64,000 nt of DNA from Macrotis lagotis (Eukaryota > Chordata > Mammalia > Peramelemorphia > Peramelidae). The DNA is taken from NCBI RefSeq assembly GCF_037893015.1, contig NC_133661.1, positions 225,093,157-225,157,156 of the forward strand, read 5' to 3'. The position numbers and the translations under genes were made by a program. The stretch's first letter is position 1. Every line of letters starts with the position of its first letter. Under the pieces are notes generated by a model, which ran no database searches, was not told where the DNA came from, and was given only the letters and a program-made list of their open reading frames with translations. Positions 11,240 through 21,720 of this stretch are shown piece by piece.

Positions 11240-12134
11240 TTAGTTTCTTCCTTTGGTAGGAAAAGAAATTGAACTGGGGGACTTAAAAAAGAGAAAGTGG
11301 AGAAAGTTCACTGACATTTAAAACAGGTAAGCACTTGTTCCATTCAACCTGTGTCATGTCCCATCTACCCACTCCTCCAAACAGAGGAACCCTAATGGGT
11401 GCGCTGTTTGCTGTAACTTCCAGCAAGGCTTCCTGCAAGACCAACCCACCGCCTCTTTCCTAAACCAATCACCAGGGCAACTGTCTCTACTACCTTGACA
11501 TTCAAGCCCATAAGCATTTTCTTGCACCCACATCCAGAGCTTCTGGGTTCACACCTATAATCAGCTCTTTGCTGCTACTTCTGGAAGCAACCTTACAGAC
11601 AGCTAGCTCCCTGCTTCCTCCAGTTCTGTCCCTCTACAAAACTCCCCCTCCCCCTACTTTATTCTGCCTTTCCTCGCCCACCCCTTCCCAGGAGACAAAT
11701 GCACAATCTGCTCTCTGCATATATCATCACCTCTGGAGGGAGGAATCTGCCCCACTGATGCAGCAAAAGTAAAAAAAGCTCCCAGAGCATGAGAAAAACA
11801 CCCCCTTTTCTAGTGGGGAAGGGGGAAGGAGAAAGAGAAGGGAGAAGAAGAGGAGGAGTAGAAGAGAGAAATGCATCTCTCTCTCTCTCTCCCTTGAATA
11901 CACTCAGGAGGAAAAGAGAATTCAAAAAGTAATAGAGAAAATTTTAATCTGGCCATTTAAGAGAATTTATTTTTCATATAAATGTAACTTTTTTTACAAT
12001 AAGTGTAACTATTTTATATATAAGAAAACAGATCCTGTTTAACTTTGGACAAGTGCTTCCTAGTTTTTGGAAGTTCTTTCATTCTTCTCAGTTTCTTCAT
12101 TTGTAAGATAAAGGGAGTTTACATAATAATAGCC

Positions 12135-12262
12135 GGGGGGGGGGCTAGGTGGCACAGTGCTTGGAGTCAGAAGACCTGAGTTCAAATGTGATCTCAGATA
12201 CTTACTAGCTGCGCGACCTTACGCAAGTCACTAAACTCCAGTTGCCTCCAAAAAAAAAGGAA
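12135..12262 (+). repeat. tRNA-derived SINE
   Basis: 'ggctaggtggcacagtg' jumps directly to 'cttggagtcagaagacctga', so the head has a short deletion. It ends in 'gcctcc' plus A-rich sequence. AATAGCC flanks it on both sides as a possible short target-site duplication. Confidence 0.8.
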
Positions 12263-12269
12263 AGTACAA

Positions 12270-12498
12270 ACTAATAGCCCACATTTATATAGATTTTTAA
12301 GTATTTTACAAAGTACTTTATGTTTATACATGTGATTTGTGTGTATTTTGCTCACTACAACTCCATGAGGCATGTACTATTATTACCTTTCTTACAGATG
12401 AGAAAAACTGGCTTAGATACAATTAACAAGTATCAGAAGTAGGATTTGAACTCAGGTCTTCTTGACCCCAAGCCCACCATTATGCCACTGAGCTGAAG
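12270..12498 (-). repeat. MIR, reverse
   Basis: 'tttacaaagtactttatgtt', 'acaactccatgaggcatgta', 'cttacagatgagaaaaactg' and 'tttgaactcaggtcttcttg' are the reversed MIR order. Confidence 0.75.
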
Positions 12499-12601
12499 AT
12501 CTTTGGACCTTAATGTAAGACTTACAGTGACTGAGTAAAAAATACAATCTCAGTGTTGAAAATTTTACAATTGCATATGTCTTTAAATAGAATTTATATT
12601 T

Positions 12602-12762
12602 AAGTAGTTTGTTGCTGTTTCCGACATTTCTAACTCATTGTGACCTCATTTGGGTTTTCTAGTCACCAGCTAAGTGTCTTAGGTTGGATTTGAAATCATG
12701 AAGATGAATTTTCCTAACTCCAAGTCCAGCCCCATATCGGCTACACCACCTAGCTGCCCTAA
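12602..12762 (-). repeat. CORE-type SINE, reverse, internally shortened
   Basis: It starts with 'tgctgtttccgacatttcta' (reversed 3' end) and ends with 'ctacaccacctagctgccct' (reversed head). The 'ttctccag' middle part is missing. Confidence 0.75.
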
Positions 12763-12799
12763 AACTTGCAATTAATAATGATCTCTTTCCAGCTAATCA

Positions 12800-12960
12800 A
12801 AGAGAATCAGAGAGTTAAGCCAACTCTCTAATACACAGATGGAGAAACTAAGTTCTGAGCGGAGGCACATGTTTTACCTGAGGTCAGATGGTGAGTAAAA
12901 GGCTAGTACTGTCTTCTAAGTTCAAATATAGCGCTCCTTCCACTTGCACAGTGCTGGCTC
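12800..12960 (-). repeat. Old MIR-like fragment, reverse
   Basis: 'acagatggagaaactaagtt' and 'ttacctgaggtcagatggtg' fit the reversed MIR core. Confidence 0.5.
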
Positions 12961-13385
12961 CACTGAAGACATCTAGGACAACTTGTTATCTAGGCTTGGA
13001 GTCCACCTCTCTGACTGAAGTTTGGTGCCTTTGATTTAGGCAATCAAATCCACTATTTGGGCTGTTCTGTAACCTACTCTGCTGAGCTATCTCCCTGAAT
13101 CCAGAACTAAGGAACTTGCTCCTTACAGAGAGTAATGCAAAAAGGGACTCAAATTCTTCCAGAAATTTTCTTTGCCATAGATCCCTTTACACCACATTCT
13201 CTTTTTTCCATAGATATGCTCTCTACCATTACTATGTGACCATGTTATAACTACCTTAATAGATTATCAACTTTTCAAGGCAAAGATGATGTCATATCTA
13301 TGAGATTATAAACTCTTCAAGACAGAGATGAAGTCATATTTTTTCTTACCTCCCAAGGTTTAGCAGGTTTTTTTGCAAATGGAAT

Positions 13386-13387
<2 letters not shown>

Positions 13388-13428
<41 letters not shown>

Positions 13429-13431
13429 TGT
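13388..13431. repeat. (GT)n microsatellite
   Basis: About 22 GT units with one TATG interruption. Confidence 0.97.
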
Positions 13432-13449
13432 TCCTCCTACCTATAAAGA

Positions 13450-14630
13450 TTGCAACTGAGTTAGTGTCAGCATGACTACTGCAATGCATCTAAGTCTGGT
13501 TTGTAGTCAGTATACTCATTTTTATAATGTACCAAGTAATATGTCTGTTTTTAATATTTTAAAAATTGCAAATGCTATCCTTTAGAATGGTCATTAGTTA
13601 TTAGTTATAGGAGAAAGCTCTAGATTCTTAAAGCAAAAGCTCTATTGTCTTTTCATAAAATGATCATGTCTCAAGGTCATTCCTCTTGGTAGAGGTCAAG
13701 GTATTTAGCATTGAAGAATATTCAAGGACACTGTAGTACATAGTTTTATTTTCCTGTTTACCCATGCAGTTTGCTGAGTGCTACTCTCTTGCTTTATAGC
13801 CATAAACTGCTGAGATATCTCCCTGAATCCAGAAATTCTGATGCTCATCTTAGCTGTAATGAAAAAAAGTTTTTTAGTAGCACCCTGGTTCTTATAAACA
13901 ACAGATTTCCACATCCTGAGCAGAGATAAGAAATATGATTATTCTGACATCTGCCATCCAATCTAGCTAATCACAACCTAGAATCCCTGGGAACTGAAAA
14001 GTGAAACATTACCATCACACATCAGAGGAAGGACCTTTTCTGTATTCAAAGGAAAAAGCTGGTGAGCCAATCTGGCATGCTGCAACTCCCAGGAGCCATC
14101 TGGGAGCTACCACTCTATCATGAGCTAATCCCCAAACCACTGGTTTCTGCAATGCCCAAATGGCTGGGGGAGGGCCAATTTAAGACTCAGGGCATTATCT
14201 TCCTCTTTCCAGTTCTCCCAAGAACTTTTGGGGCTGTGAATAATATCCTTCAATGAACTTCATTAAGTTATGTAAATTTGGAGATTGGACTGTTTCTTCT
14301 TTCCTCAGGAATGGCAATTCTTTTATAAAACTAAAAGGAGGAAATAAGTGCAAGGGGAAATGGATCAGATTCACCTGTTCCTATAACAGACTCCCCAATA
14401 ACCCAAACCTTTTAATCCTGTGCTATTCTTGTCTATGTCCTTCTGGAAGACCTTCATAAAGAGCTCAACCAGTATGATGATCTCCCTCTGTTCTCTTTCA
14501 AATTTTGTAGATATTGGCACAGCCCTTGGGTTGTTCATCTGTCATTCTTCATTCTTGTTCCATGATTACCTTATTGCCTTTTCTGATCATGTATGTCCTT
14601 GATGGTTTTTCATTATTTTTTGATGCTAAC
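13450..14630. other. Intergenic stretch, nothing recognised
   Basis: AT-rich DNA with short open frames only. I see no known repeat family and no gene. Confidence 0.5.
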
Positions 14631-14635
14631 ATATA

Positions 14636-14765
14636 GAATATTTGCATAGCATTCTAAGGTTTGCAAAGTACTTTAAATGCATTTTCTCATTTGATCCTTA
14701 TAGCAATTCTGTGAGATAGGGGCCATTCTGATTCCATTTTGCCAAGGAGGAGATAGAGGTTTATG
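14636..14765 (-). repeat. MIR, reverse
   Basis: 'ggtttgcaaagtactttaaa', 'tgatccttatagcaattctg' and 'ttttgccaaggaggagatag' are the reversed 3' half of MIR. Confidence 0.65.
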
Positions 14766-15041
14766 ATAGAGGTTTTGATGACTGCTTTCATCCATCTTGC
14801 ACCTTTCTGTTGTCCTTTGGGTCACTTACATTTGCCGTGTCTTTAACATTGTGGCGTTCTGAACTCCCTCTATCATCCCAGAGAGAGTATTGGTATTAAA
14901 AAGATGGACTTTTGTGGCAGGGAGCTGTCTGGGTGCAATTTCCCCAGGGTGATCCAGCGTCTAGCTTCTTCCTTGATCCTGGGTCCGGATCAGCGCTGTT
15001 GGTTCAAGATTTAGGCCGCTGTTGGGTCGTTTCAGTCGGTG

Positions 15042-15592
15042 GCCCCTTCGGCAGGTGTCTTTGCCCCATCGGCAGGTGTCTTCACCCCATTGGCAGGTGT
15101 CTTCACCCCGTCGGCAGGTGCAGGTGTCTTCACCCCGTCGGCGGGTGTCTTCACCCCATCAGCAGGTGTCCTCACCCCGTCGGCAGGTGCAGGTGTCTTC
15201 ACCCCGTCGGCGGGTGTCCTCACCCCGTCGGCGGGTGTCTTCACCCCATCAGCAGGTGTCTTCACCCCGTCGACGGGTGTCCTCACCCCATCGGCGGGTG
15301 TCCTCACCCCGTCGGCGGGTGTCCTCACCCCGTCGGCGGGTGTCCTCACCCCGTCGGCGGGTGTCCTCACCCCGTCGGCGGGTGTCTTCACCCCGTCGGC
15401 AGGTGCAGGTGTCTTCACCCCGTCGGCGGGTGTCTTCACCCCGTCGGCGGGTGTCCTCACCCCGTCGGCAGGTGTCCTCACCCCGTCGGCGGGTGTCTTC
15501 ACCCCGTCGGCGGGTGTCCTCACCCCGTCGGCAGGTGCAGGTGTCCTCACCCAGTCGGCGGGTGTCCTCACCCCGTCGGCCGGCGTCTTCAT
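15042..15592. repeat. CpG-rich minisatellite, 25 units of 21/27 bp
   Basis: The unit is GGTGTCTTCACCCCGTCGGCR. Counting translated heptads gives 25 units. Units 4, 7, 17 and 23 are 27 bp because of an extra GGTGCA, and the rest are 21 bp. TTC/CTC and CGTCGG/CATCAG variants mark individual units. Because 21 and 27 are multiples of three and the unit has no stop in several frames, both strands show long repetitive open frames. These look like arithmetic by-products, not genes. The array carries two to three CpGs in most units and ends about 690 bp before the PPP4R4 start codon. Confidence 0.97.
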
Positions 15593-15850
15593 CCACTTGG
15601 TTTTTCTCACATGGATTGCCCGGGGCACCTTTGAGGGGTCTGCTCTTGGAGGGGGCTCGTTCCGGGAGGCGCGTTGTCATGGCCTTCTCCAGATGGGAGG
15701 TCCTCGCCCCCTCTCCGCTGGCTTTAGTCCAGGTCACCCTCTGGTCCGGTGAGAAGCCGCGGAGCCCGCACCCGCTCTTTGCCCCGAACCTTGTCCTCCC
15801 GCTCAGCGGCCATTCGCTACCGGGGAGGCCGAGGGCGGGGCGCCGCGGCC

Positions 15851-15960
15851 GGGGCGTGGGCGGGGCCTCGGAGGCGGGGCCTCGGAGGCGGGGCGGCGGC
15901 GGCTGTGACGTGGCGGCGGTTGCGCCCGGACGCCGCGCGACGTCACGGGGGGCGGGGCTC
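15851..15960. promoter_or_regulatory. GC-box cluster with two CRE-like sites
   Basis: GGGCGGGGCC-type Sp/KLF boxes occur near 15858, 15873, 15887 and 15950. TGACGTGG at 15906-15913 and CGACGTCACG at 15938-15947 resemble CREB/ATF sites about 30 bp apart. They lie about 330-430 bp upstream of the start codon. Confidence 0.6.
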
Positions 15961-16015
15961 CGGAGGGCTGGGCGGCTGCGCGGCGGAGCTCGGCCTGTTT
16001 CCCCGCCCCCGCAGC

Positions 16016-16137
16016 CCTTCGCACCTGCCCTCTTTCCTCTCTTCCTCCCCTCTTCCCTCCCCCTCCCTCCCTCCGCCCCTCCCCCCTTCCTCCCCTCGGT
16101 CCCTCCCCCTTCCTCCCTCCTCCCTCCCCTTATCACA
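16016..16137. repeat. Polypyrimidine tract (CT-rich) in promoter/5' UTR
   Basis: About 120 bases almost entirely C and T on the plus strand, followed by an 11-base G run at 16144-16154. It lies about 140-260 bp upstream of the ATG, so it is either core promoter or 5' UTR. Such tracts can adopt triplex-type structures, but that is inference. Confidence 0.8.
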
Positions 16138-16278
16138 GTCAAGGGGGGGGGGGAGTCTGGCTGGGGGAAAAAGGGCAGAAAAAGTCCGGGCCGGCGTCGG
16201 GGCGGCGGGGCCGGGGCCGACATCCCCCGGGGCTGCTCCGGCCCGGGCGGCGTGCCTCCGGGGCCGCTCCCCGCCGAC

Positions 16279-16368
16279 ATGGATTTCGGTCAGAACAACC
16301 TGTTCGGCTACATCGAGGACCTGCAGGAGCTCACCATCATCGAGAGGCCGGTGCGGCGGAGCCTCAAG
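16279..16368 (+). CDS. PPP4R4: PPP4R4 coding exon 1 (PP4 regulatory subunit 4)
   Basis: PPP4R4 is a HEAT-repeat protein that binds the catalytic subunit of protein phosphatase 4 in a cytosolic complex. This exon encodes the first 30 residues, starting MDFGQNNLFGYIEDLQEL and ending RPVRRSLK. It matches the mammalian protein as I remember it and precedes the HEAT array. The ATG has G at -3 and G at +4, a good Kozak context. The exon ends after AAG at a GTACGG donor in phase 0. In the human protein I recall nine more residues before this methionine (MHPPPPAAA). Here the equivalent reading is GTG-CCT-CCG..., giving VPPGPLPAD with no ATG at the aligned position, so the internal methionine is chosen as the start. 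The exon lies in the CpG island. The 5' UTR limit is unknown. Confidence 0.96.
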
Positions 16369-16616
16369 GTACGGGCTGGGGCGCCCCGCCGGCCCCCGCC
16401 TCCGTCCCCTCGGGCCCCCTCCCGAGGAAGCCGGGGGGCCCCGCCGGCCCTCGCCCCGAGGCGGTGCGGGGGGCCTCCGCAGGGCCCGCTGTCCGAGCCC
16501 CCGGCCCACGCGGCGCGGGCCCTGCAGCCCCCCAGCAAGGCGCCCGCCGCCCTCCCTGCCGCCCCGGGAGCCTGGCCCCGGCCGCACCCGGCTGGGCTGG
16601 GGCACGGGGCTTGGAG

Positions 16617-16975
16617 AGCGCCCCCGTCGCCCCTGCCACCCCTGCCGCCCCGGCCGCCCGTAACGCCCCTGCTGCCCCGGCCGCCCCTGCCGCCCCCTGC
16701 TGCCCCTGCCTCCCCGCTGGCCGGGCCGCCCGTAACGCCCCTGCTGCCCCGCTGCCCTGCCGCCCCTGCCGCCCGTAACTCCCCTGCTGCCCCGGCCGCC
16801 CCCTGCTGCCCCTGCCGCCCCTGCCGCCCCCTGCTGCCCCTGCCTCCCCGCTGCCCGGGCCGCCCGTAACGCCCCTGCTGCCGCCCCCTGCCTCCCGTAA
16901 CGCCCCGGCCGCCCCGCTGCCCCTGCCGCCCCTGCCGCCCCTGCCGCCCCGCCGCCCCGCCGCGCTCCCGCACCG
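16617..16975. repeat. C-rich degenerate tandem repeat in intron 1
   Basis: Irregular units of CCCCTGCCGC, CCCCGGCCGC and GCCCGTAACG recur many times. The opposite strand has dense G-runs and could form G-quadruplexes. Long open frames on both strands are a consequence of composition. This stretch is entirely within PPP4R4 intron 1 (16369-17894). Confidence 0.85.
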
Positions 16976-17894
16976 GCTCCCAGCGCCTCCGCTCGGCCCT
17001 CTTTGCCCTTCCCGCGTCTTGCCCCCCTGGGTAGTTCGGGGCTCCTTGCCGGAGATGGCCCCGGTTCACGTCTTCAATCACGCAGCCCCCCAGGAATCAA
17101 GGAATGACTGTCCCATCTCGGTCCCGCGGCCCCCGGCCCCTCTCCTCCCGCCCCGGCCCCACTAGTCCGGGGCCCACAAGGACGCGGCGGGCACACAGGA
17201 TCCACCATCTCCCTTCCTCCCCTGCCATCTCCACAGCCCCCTCTTCACCCACACTTGCCGTTAATCACCCTGGCTCTGTCGGGAGTGGACCCCGCGCCCC
17301 GCGCCCGCCCGCCCGCAGCCAGCGCCAAACCCTCCTTTCCCCAGCAGCTGCGCGGGTGCAAGCAGGGGAGAGAAGCCGTGTCCTCGGCGCCTTCTCTTCT
17401 TGCCCCTTGCCCCTCGCCCCCACCTGCTCTTGGGGGTCTGGACGAGGGGGGCTCAGGGAACCTTCGCCTTCCAGAGCTTGTGCAGCCGCGGGAGGAGGAG
17501 GGGAGGGCGCGGGCAGAGCGCTGAGGTGACCCGTCACCCCCAGCACCCCCGAAGCCCCGCTTGTGCTCCGTCCCCCGCCTCTCCGCATCCGCAGAGGACA
17601 CTTTTCAGACATACTTGAGAAAGGAGCTTTTCAAGCCGTAATTCCTGTTGAATAAATAATGGAGGGGGGGAAAAAGATTCCTCCTCCTTTCCCCTGGCTA
17701 TTTGGAATCTAAAGTTCCTTTCCTCAGACTAAACCCCTTGAGGGATCTCATTGATCTTTCCATTTTAGGGGGAATATACCTTGAGAAGATAAAATATCTT
17801 ATTAGTTTTGAGCTTTTGGAGTTGTGGGGAATAGGTATCTTCCAGAATTGACCCTCAGAAGTTTTCTACATAATTTGTATTTCATATTTGACAG

Positions 17895-17968
17895 ACACCG
17901 GAAGAAATAGAAAGACTAACAGTTGATGAAGATCTCAATGATATTGAAAGGGCTGTTTATCTACTCAG
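17895..17968 (+). CDS. PPP4R4: PPP4R4 coding exon 2
   Basis: The exon is 74 nt between a tttgacag acceptor and a CAG|GTATTT donor. It encodes TPEEIERLTVDEDLNDIE followed by RAVYLL plus two bases (AG) of the next codon. It continues exon 1 exactly and matches the conserved acidic N-terminal segment of PPP4R4. The split codon is completed by T from exon 3 (serine) in the main form, or by G from the candidate terminal exon at 22845 (arginine) in the short form. It is followed by an intron of about 35 kb, and the branching of the two forms would happen at this donor. Confidence 0.97.
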
Positions 17969-18589
17969 GTATTTCCAAGTCTTACTGTAAAATTGCTGAT
18001 CTTTTTATCTGACAGCAGAAATGAATGCTTATTAATAATTTTTTAGTCCCGCAGATTTGCCAAATCAGTTGGCATACTGTTTTTGGATATACTTTGTGCT
18101 TACAGAAAAAAACTTCATCCACATGTTTTTCACATATTTAATAATTTGTAAAAACTGAAATTTATAAGCACTGTTTGTTAGAGATTCAAGGATATGGTAT
18201 ACAAACTTGAGTTTAATCTCATCCATTTCTTGTCACCTACTTCTGCTTTTACAAGTCAGTGAGTTGTCATGGGGAAAAAAGAACATCCAGTAGCTGATAT
18301 TATAATATTCGTTGTAGAGTGTCAAATAAATGAAACAACTTTACTGTTTAAATTAATTTATCACTTTAGATACATGAACTTGATAATCTTAACTGAAAGT
18401 GATTTTAGTCAGTTGTCTTCTAAGTTTCAAATTTCCTAGTTGTTCTATAAACCTATTTTTTGACATTGAATCAAATATTGAAATCTTGATATCCAGCATT
18501 TTATCTTAGCATTTCCTGACTTAGTTTCTTAGTTTTTCTTAAACTGTTTAAAGGTTATTTTTCTAAGAACAATATTAATGTAGTGATAC

Positions 18590-18760
18590 TTAGAATAAGT
18601 AACATTCAATTTGGAGTCAGAGGAACTGGGTTCAAATACTGTCTTTGATACTTGTGTGACCAACTCATTTTTGTCTTCCTGGGCCCTGGTTTTTTTTTTA
18701 TCTGTAAAATGAGAAATGCACTGGATGCCTTCTGGTTCTTAGCTCTATGATCCTCTTGGC
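18590..18760 (+). repeat. MIR
   Basis: 'ttggagtcagaggaactggg', 'ttcaaatactgtctttgata' and 'tttatctgtaaaatgagaaa' appear in MIR order, with a decayed head. Confidence 0.7.
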
Positions 18761-18992
18761 TTCCATTTCCTTAATTGTTGTTTAGACTGTCATTGATATC
18801 TTGAGTTCTTGATCTTCTGTGATGACAATACTGGGTTTCCAATTATCTCTTTTCTCCAAGCAATGTATTTCCAAAATGTTTTAAGATGCCAGTGAAAATT
18901 TTAAGAGATTATTTTTGTCCTTCTTGTTACCTTTAATGACATGTGCATCATTACCAAATTTTTAAAGGGAAAAAATCTTTATTGGTAGAAGG

Positions 18993-18998
<6 letters not shown>

Positions 18999-19079
<81 letters not shown>
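18999..19079. repeat. (GA)n microsatellite
   Basis: About 40 near-perfect GA units about 1 kb downstream of exon 2, in the sense orientation of PPP4R4. The Arg-Glu open frame over it is meaningless. Confidence 0.97.
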
Positions 19080-19083
<4 letters not shown>

Positions 19084-20200
19084 AGAATTGCTGGGATAAA
19101 ATTTGGCAGAAAGGCTAATAAAATGTTTTATATGTTTTGATTGTCTATAGATCTTGAATCAAAGTACTCTTTCCTTCAGAAACTTATCATGAATAATCAC
19201 TTGCTTTTTATAACATAACCTTTCTCTAATGTGAAGGTGGGCCACTCACAAAAGTTTGAATAAAACCTTATTATTTAAATGTGTATCTTTTAAGTGTGTG
19301 ACTAAAACTATTGGTATAGGGTACTCCTGTATGAGGAAGCTTCTATTGCCAATGCAGACTCTGCAACTTAAGTCTTTCAGAGTTTGAAATTCATCATTAC
19401 AAATGTCTTTTATTTAGTGGAAAAAAACTGTGGCTTGCAGTCAGGAAACTTAGATTGTTGCCCTACTTACCTGGACAGTAGAAGCTTTATTTTAGTTATC
19501 TGAGACTAGACTTCTTTCTGAAGATAGTTTGTTTTTTCCATTTTTGGCACTGCAAACTCCCCCCCCCCCCTTCCCTACTTTGGTTGTAGGTCTTTTTAAA
19601 TTGTTTGTCAGAATTTCTTTTTTGATAAGTCAGGAAAAAAACATAATTCTAAGATTTAAAGCCCTTGTCAAGAATAGTCCCTTTTATTCTTACTGAGTTT
19701 TAAAGGGAACAGTGTTCCTTTAGTCATGTTTAGTTTCAATTTTATTGGTTCTTCAACTCAGTACTGTTTTTCTGTTCCTCCTATTTTCTCTATTTACTAA
19801 AGGGAAGATGGAATTTGACTTAGTAGGTCAGTGTTTAAAGGAATGAAGCCATGTTTGACTACCTAAATTTTTTGTCATATTTTCAGTTTGCCTAGCATAG
19901 ATTTCTTTAGGACTTTATCTCAATAATATCATAATGTCCCTGGTTCTTGTGTATGTTCTTAAATTCTTTCTTTAATTTATTCATCCTCTTCATCATATTT
20001 CTGAATACCCTGTAATTTAACACATGATGAACCATGTTTTCTTTTTACTCTTTCTCCATTTCCTTGAATGTAATATTTTTGTTTTTTAGATACGTAACAT
20101 TTTTATTCCTGCTGAGTCTGTTTCTTTCAGATATTTTTATTTTTCTATTTAGGCAATTCAAGTCATTGTTTTTGGGGTTTTTTTTTCATATTCTGAAATT
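19080..20200. other. Intron 2, nothing recognised
   Basis: AT-rich intronic DNA. It has a short C run at 19559-19570 and no repeat family that I can name. Confidence 0.5.
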
Positions 20201-20204
20201 GAGC

Positions 20205-20440
20205 AGGATAAGGCAGTGTGGAATAGTGGAGAAAGAACACTGGATCTTCTCTCAGGAAACTGAGGTTTGACCCTCTGTTCAAATAAAACTAGCAGAATGA
20301 CCTTGGACAAGCCACTTAGCCCAGCACACCTGTTGTTTCTTCTTTAAAGTAGAATCAATACCTGTACAACTTAACCTCATGGAGATGTGAGAAAAGTGCT
20401 TTGTAACAATTAAATCATCATATAAGTTGTAGTTACTGTG
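20205..20440 (+). repeat. MIR
   Basis: 'gtggaatagtggagaaagaa', 'tgaccttggacaagccactt' and 'gtgagaaaagtgctttgtaa' follow MIR order. Confidence 0.65.
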
Positions 20441-20889
20441 AGCACATTAAGTTAGGAAAATTTTAAATATATATAATGATTCCTTCTACTCTTTGGACAT
20501 TAAATGTAATACCTAGAAAATCTTTAAAATATGAAGCATGTGGACAATGAAAGTATTTTTAGGCATATAAAATAACGTATTCCTCATTAATTTACCGTGT
20601 AATATAGGGTAACTATTTACAGAAAATTAATAATACAGATATAGTGTTTGAATGTCTTAAAATTGAAGAAATTTTGTTTAAAATTGAAGAAACTTGCATA
20701 AATAAAATTTAGAAAGCCTAAATAGTAGCACTATAGCATTATACTAAAGCGGTTTGCCCAGTACTCACAGCTTGAAGGGTTAGTAAGAATAACAAAACAA
20801 CCTTTTTTTCCTATTCTGCCTTTTCTTTGGGATGCTGGCCCTTAGTGTGTAGTGCATACAATATTTTAATATTTTTAATTAAGCCTCTA

Positions 20890-21720
20890 TAAAGACACTT
20901 TGATAATGAATTCCCCTCCTCAGAGGCCTCTAGTGACTCTCTCTTGGCTTCAAGATAAAATCCAAATACTTCAGTCTTTAGTCTGGCATTTAAAACTCTT
21001 TGGTTTGACTTCAGAAGTAAAATCAAATACAAAGGTATTTCTTTTACCTTCTAATTCCTCCTCATGAAGCCTCGGCTCCAACTGTTTTCATTGTCTTCAG
21101 AGCACAGGATTCTTATTTTATTGACATGAATGGGGAATTAAATGATAGGCTCAGGTCCTAACTCAGATATTTTCAAAGCACTGTGAATATAAGCAAATCT
21201 GAACTTTTCATGGGCATTATAATACTTTCCCTGCATATGTCACGGAGTTGTTATGAGATCTGTATTTTTCAAACTCTCAGGCAGACTATAAACAGTATTC
21301 ATTCTTCACTCTTGCCTTTGTTCATCTTGTTCTTTCTGCCTGGAATGCCTTTCCCCCTCCTTTCTATTCAAATCTTACTCATGTTTAAGGTCCAGCTAAG
21401 GTCCTTTCAATTCTAAAAAGCTTTGGCTGATGTTTTCATCTATGTAGATTACTTCCTCTTATCAATTGTGCATACTGCCTACCTTAATTTGGCTGATAGT
21501 AAAAGGTAGTTCACATTGATTTAGCATTTAAAAAATTAAGTGCTTTAAGAATTTTTGGGAATGCTTAATTCTCTACAGTTTTATATTATTACCTAGTTGT
21601 TTCCTGTGTGTTTTGTTTTCCTAAATAGATGTAATCTCCTGATGTTTATGGATTGTAGTTTATATTTCTATCACCCTTTGATGACTAGCATTTTATTATG
21701 TATAAAGGTTACCCAATAAT
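20890..21720 (+). mobile_element. L2 3' portion, interrupted
   Basis: 'ttcaagataaaatccaaata', 'tctggcatttaaaactcttt', 'tctttctgcctggaatgcct' and 'tgtttcctgtgtgttttgtt' follow the end of L2 ORF2 and the 3' UTR. Sequence near 21110-21270 does not fit and may be a separate insertion. Confidence 0.65.

Larger units (their letters stand above)
10650..12130. other. Low-repeat intergenic block, candidate regulatory region
   Basis: Apart from a (GA)n run at 11197-11234 and a CT-rich stretch near 11875-11895, I see no transposon here. The base composition is more balanced than in neighbouring DNA, and an RFX-like X-box lies at 10949-10962. No splice-bounded coding segment was recognised. Confidence 0.4.
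15610..17560 (+). promoter_or_regulatory. PPP4R4: CpG island promoter of PPP4R4
   Basis: An abrupt change from AT-rich intergenic DNA to very GC- and CpG-rich sequence covers the start of PPP4R4 and most of intron 1. No TATA box is placed convincingly. GC boxes, CRE-like sites and a polypyrimidine tract suggest TATA-less, dispersed initiation somewhere in about 15.95-16.25 kb. The exact start cannot be read from sequence alone. Confidence 0.85.

Noticed and set aside
15042-15592. Regular repeats reminiscent of a CRISPR array
   Set aside because: Units are contiguous without unique spacers, and the genome is that of a marsupial.
14912-15752. Overlapping long open frames of 198-343 codons on both strands with heptad repeats
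   Set aside because: They come from a 21/27-bp stop-free minisatellite whose unit length is a multiple of three. No splice sites, family resemblance or start context support a protein.
15022-16869. A 615-codon plus-strand frame reaching through PPP4R4 exon 1
   Set aside because: Its upstream part is minisatellite and its downstream part is intron 1. Only 16279-16368 is conserved PPP4R4, and the exon ends at a GT donor.
16308-17081. A 257-codon minus-strand frame rich in Gly/Arg/Ala
   Set aside because: It lies opposite the C-rich repeat of intron 1. Low-complexity composition explains the lack of stops.
18943-19140. Frame with a long Arg-Glu repeat
   Set aside because: It is a translation of a GA microsatellite.
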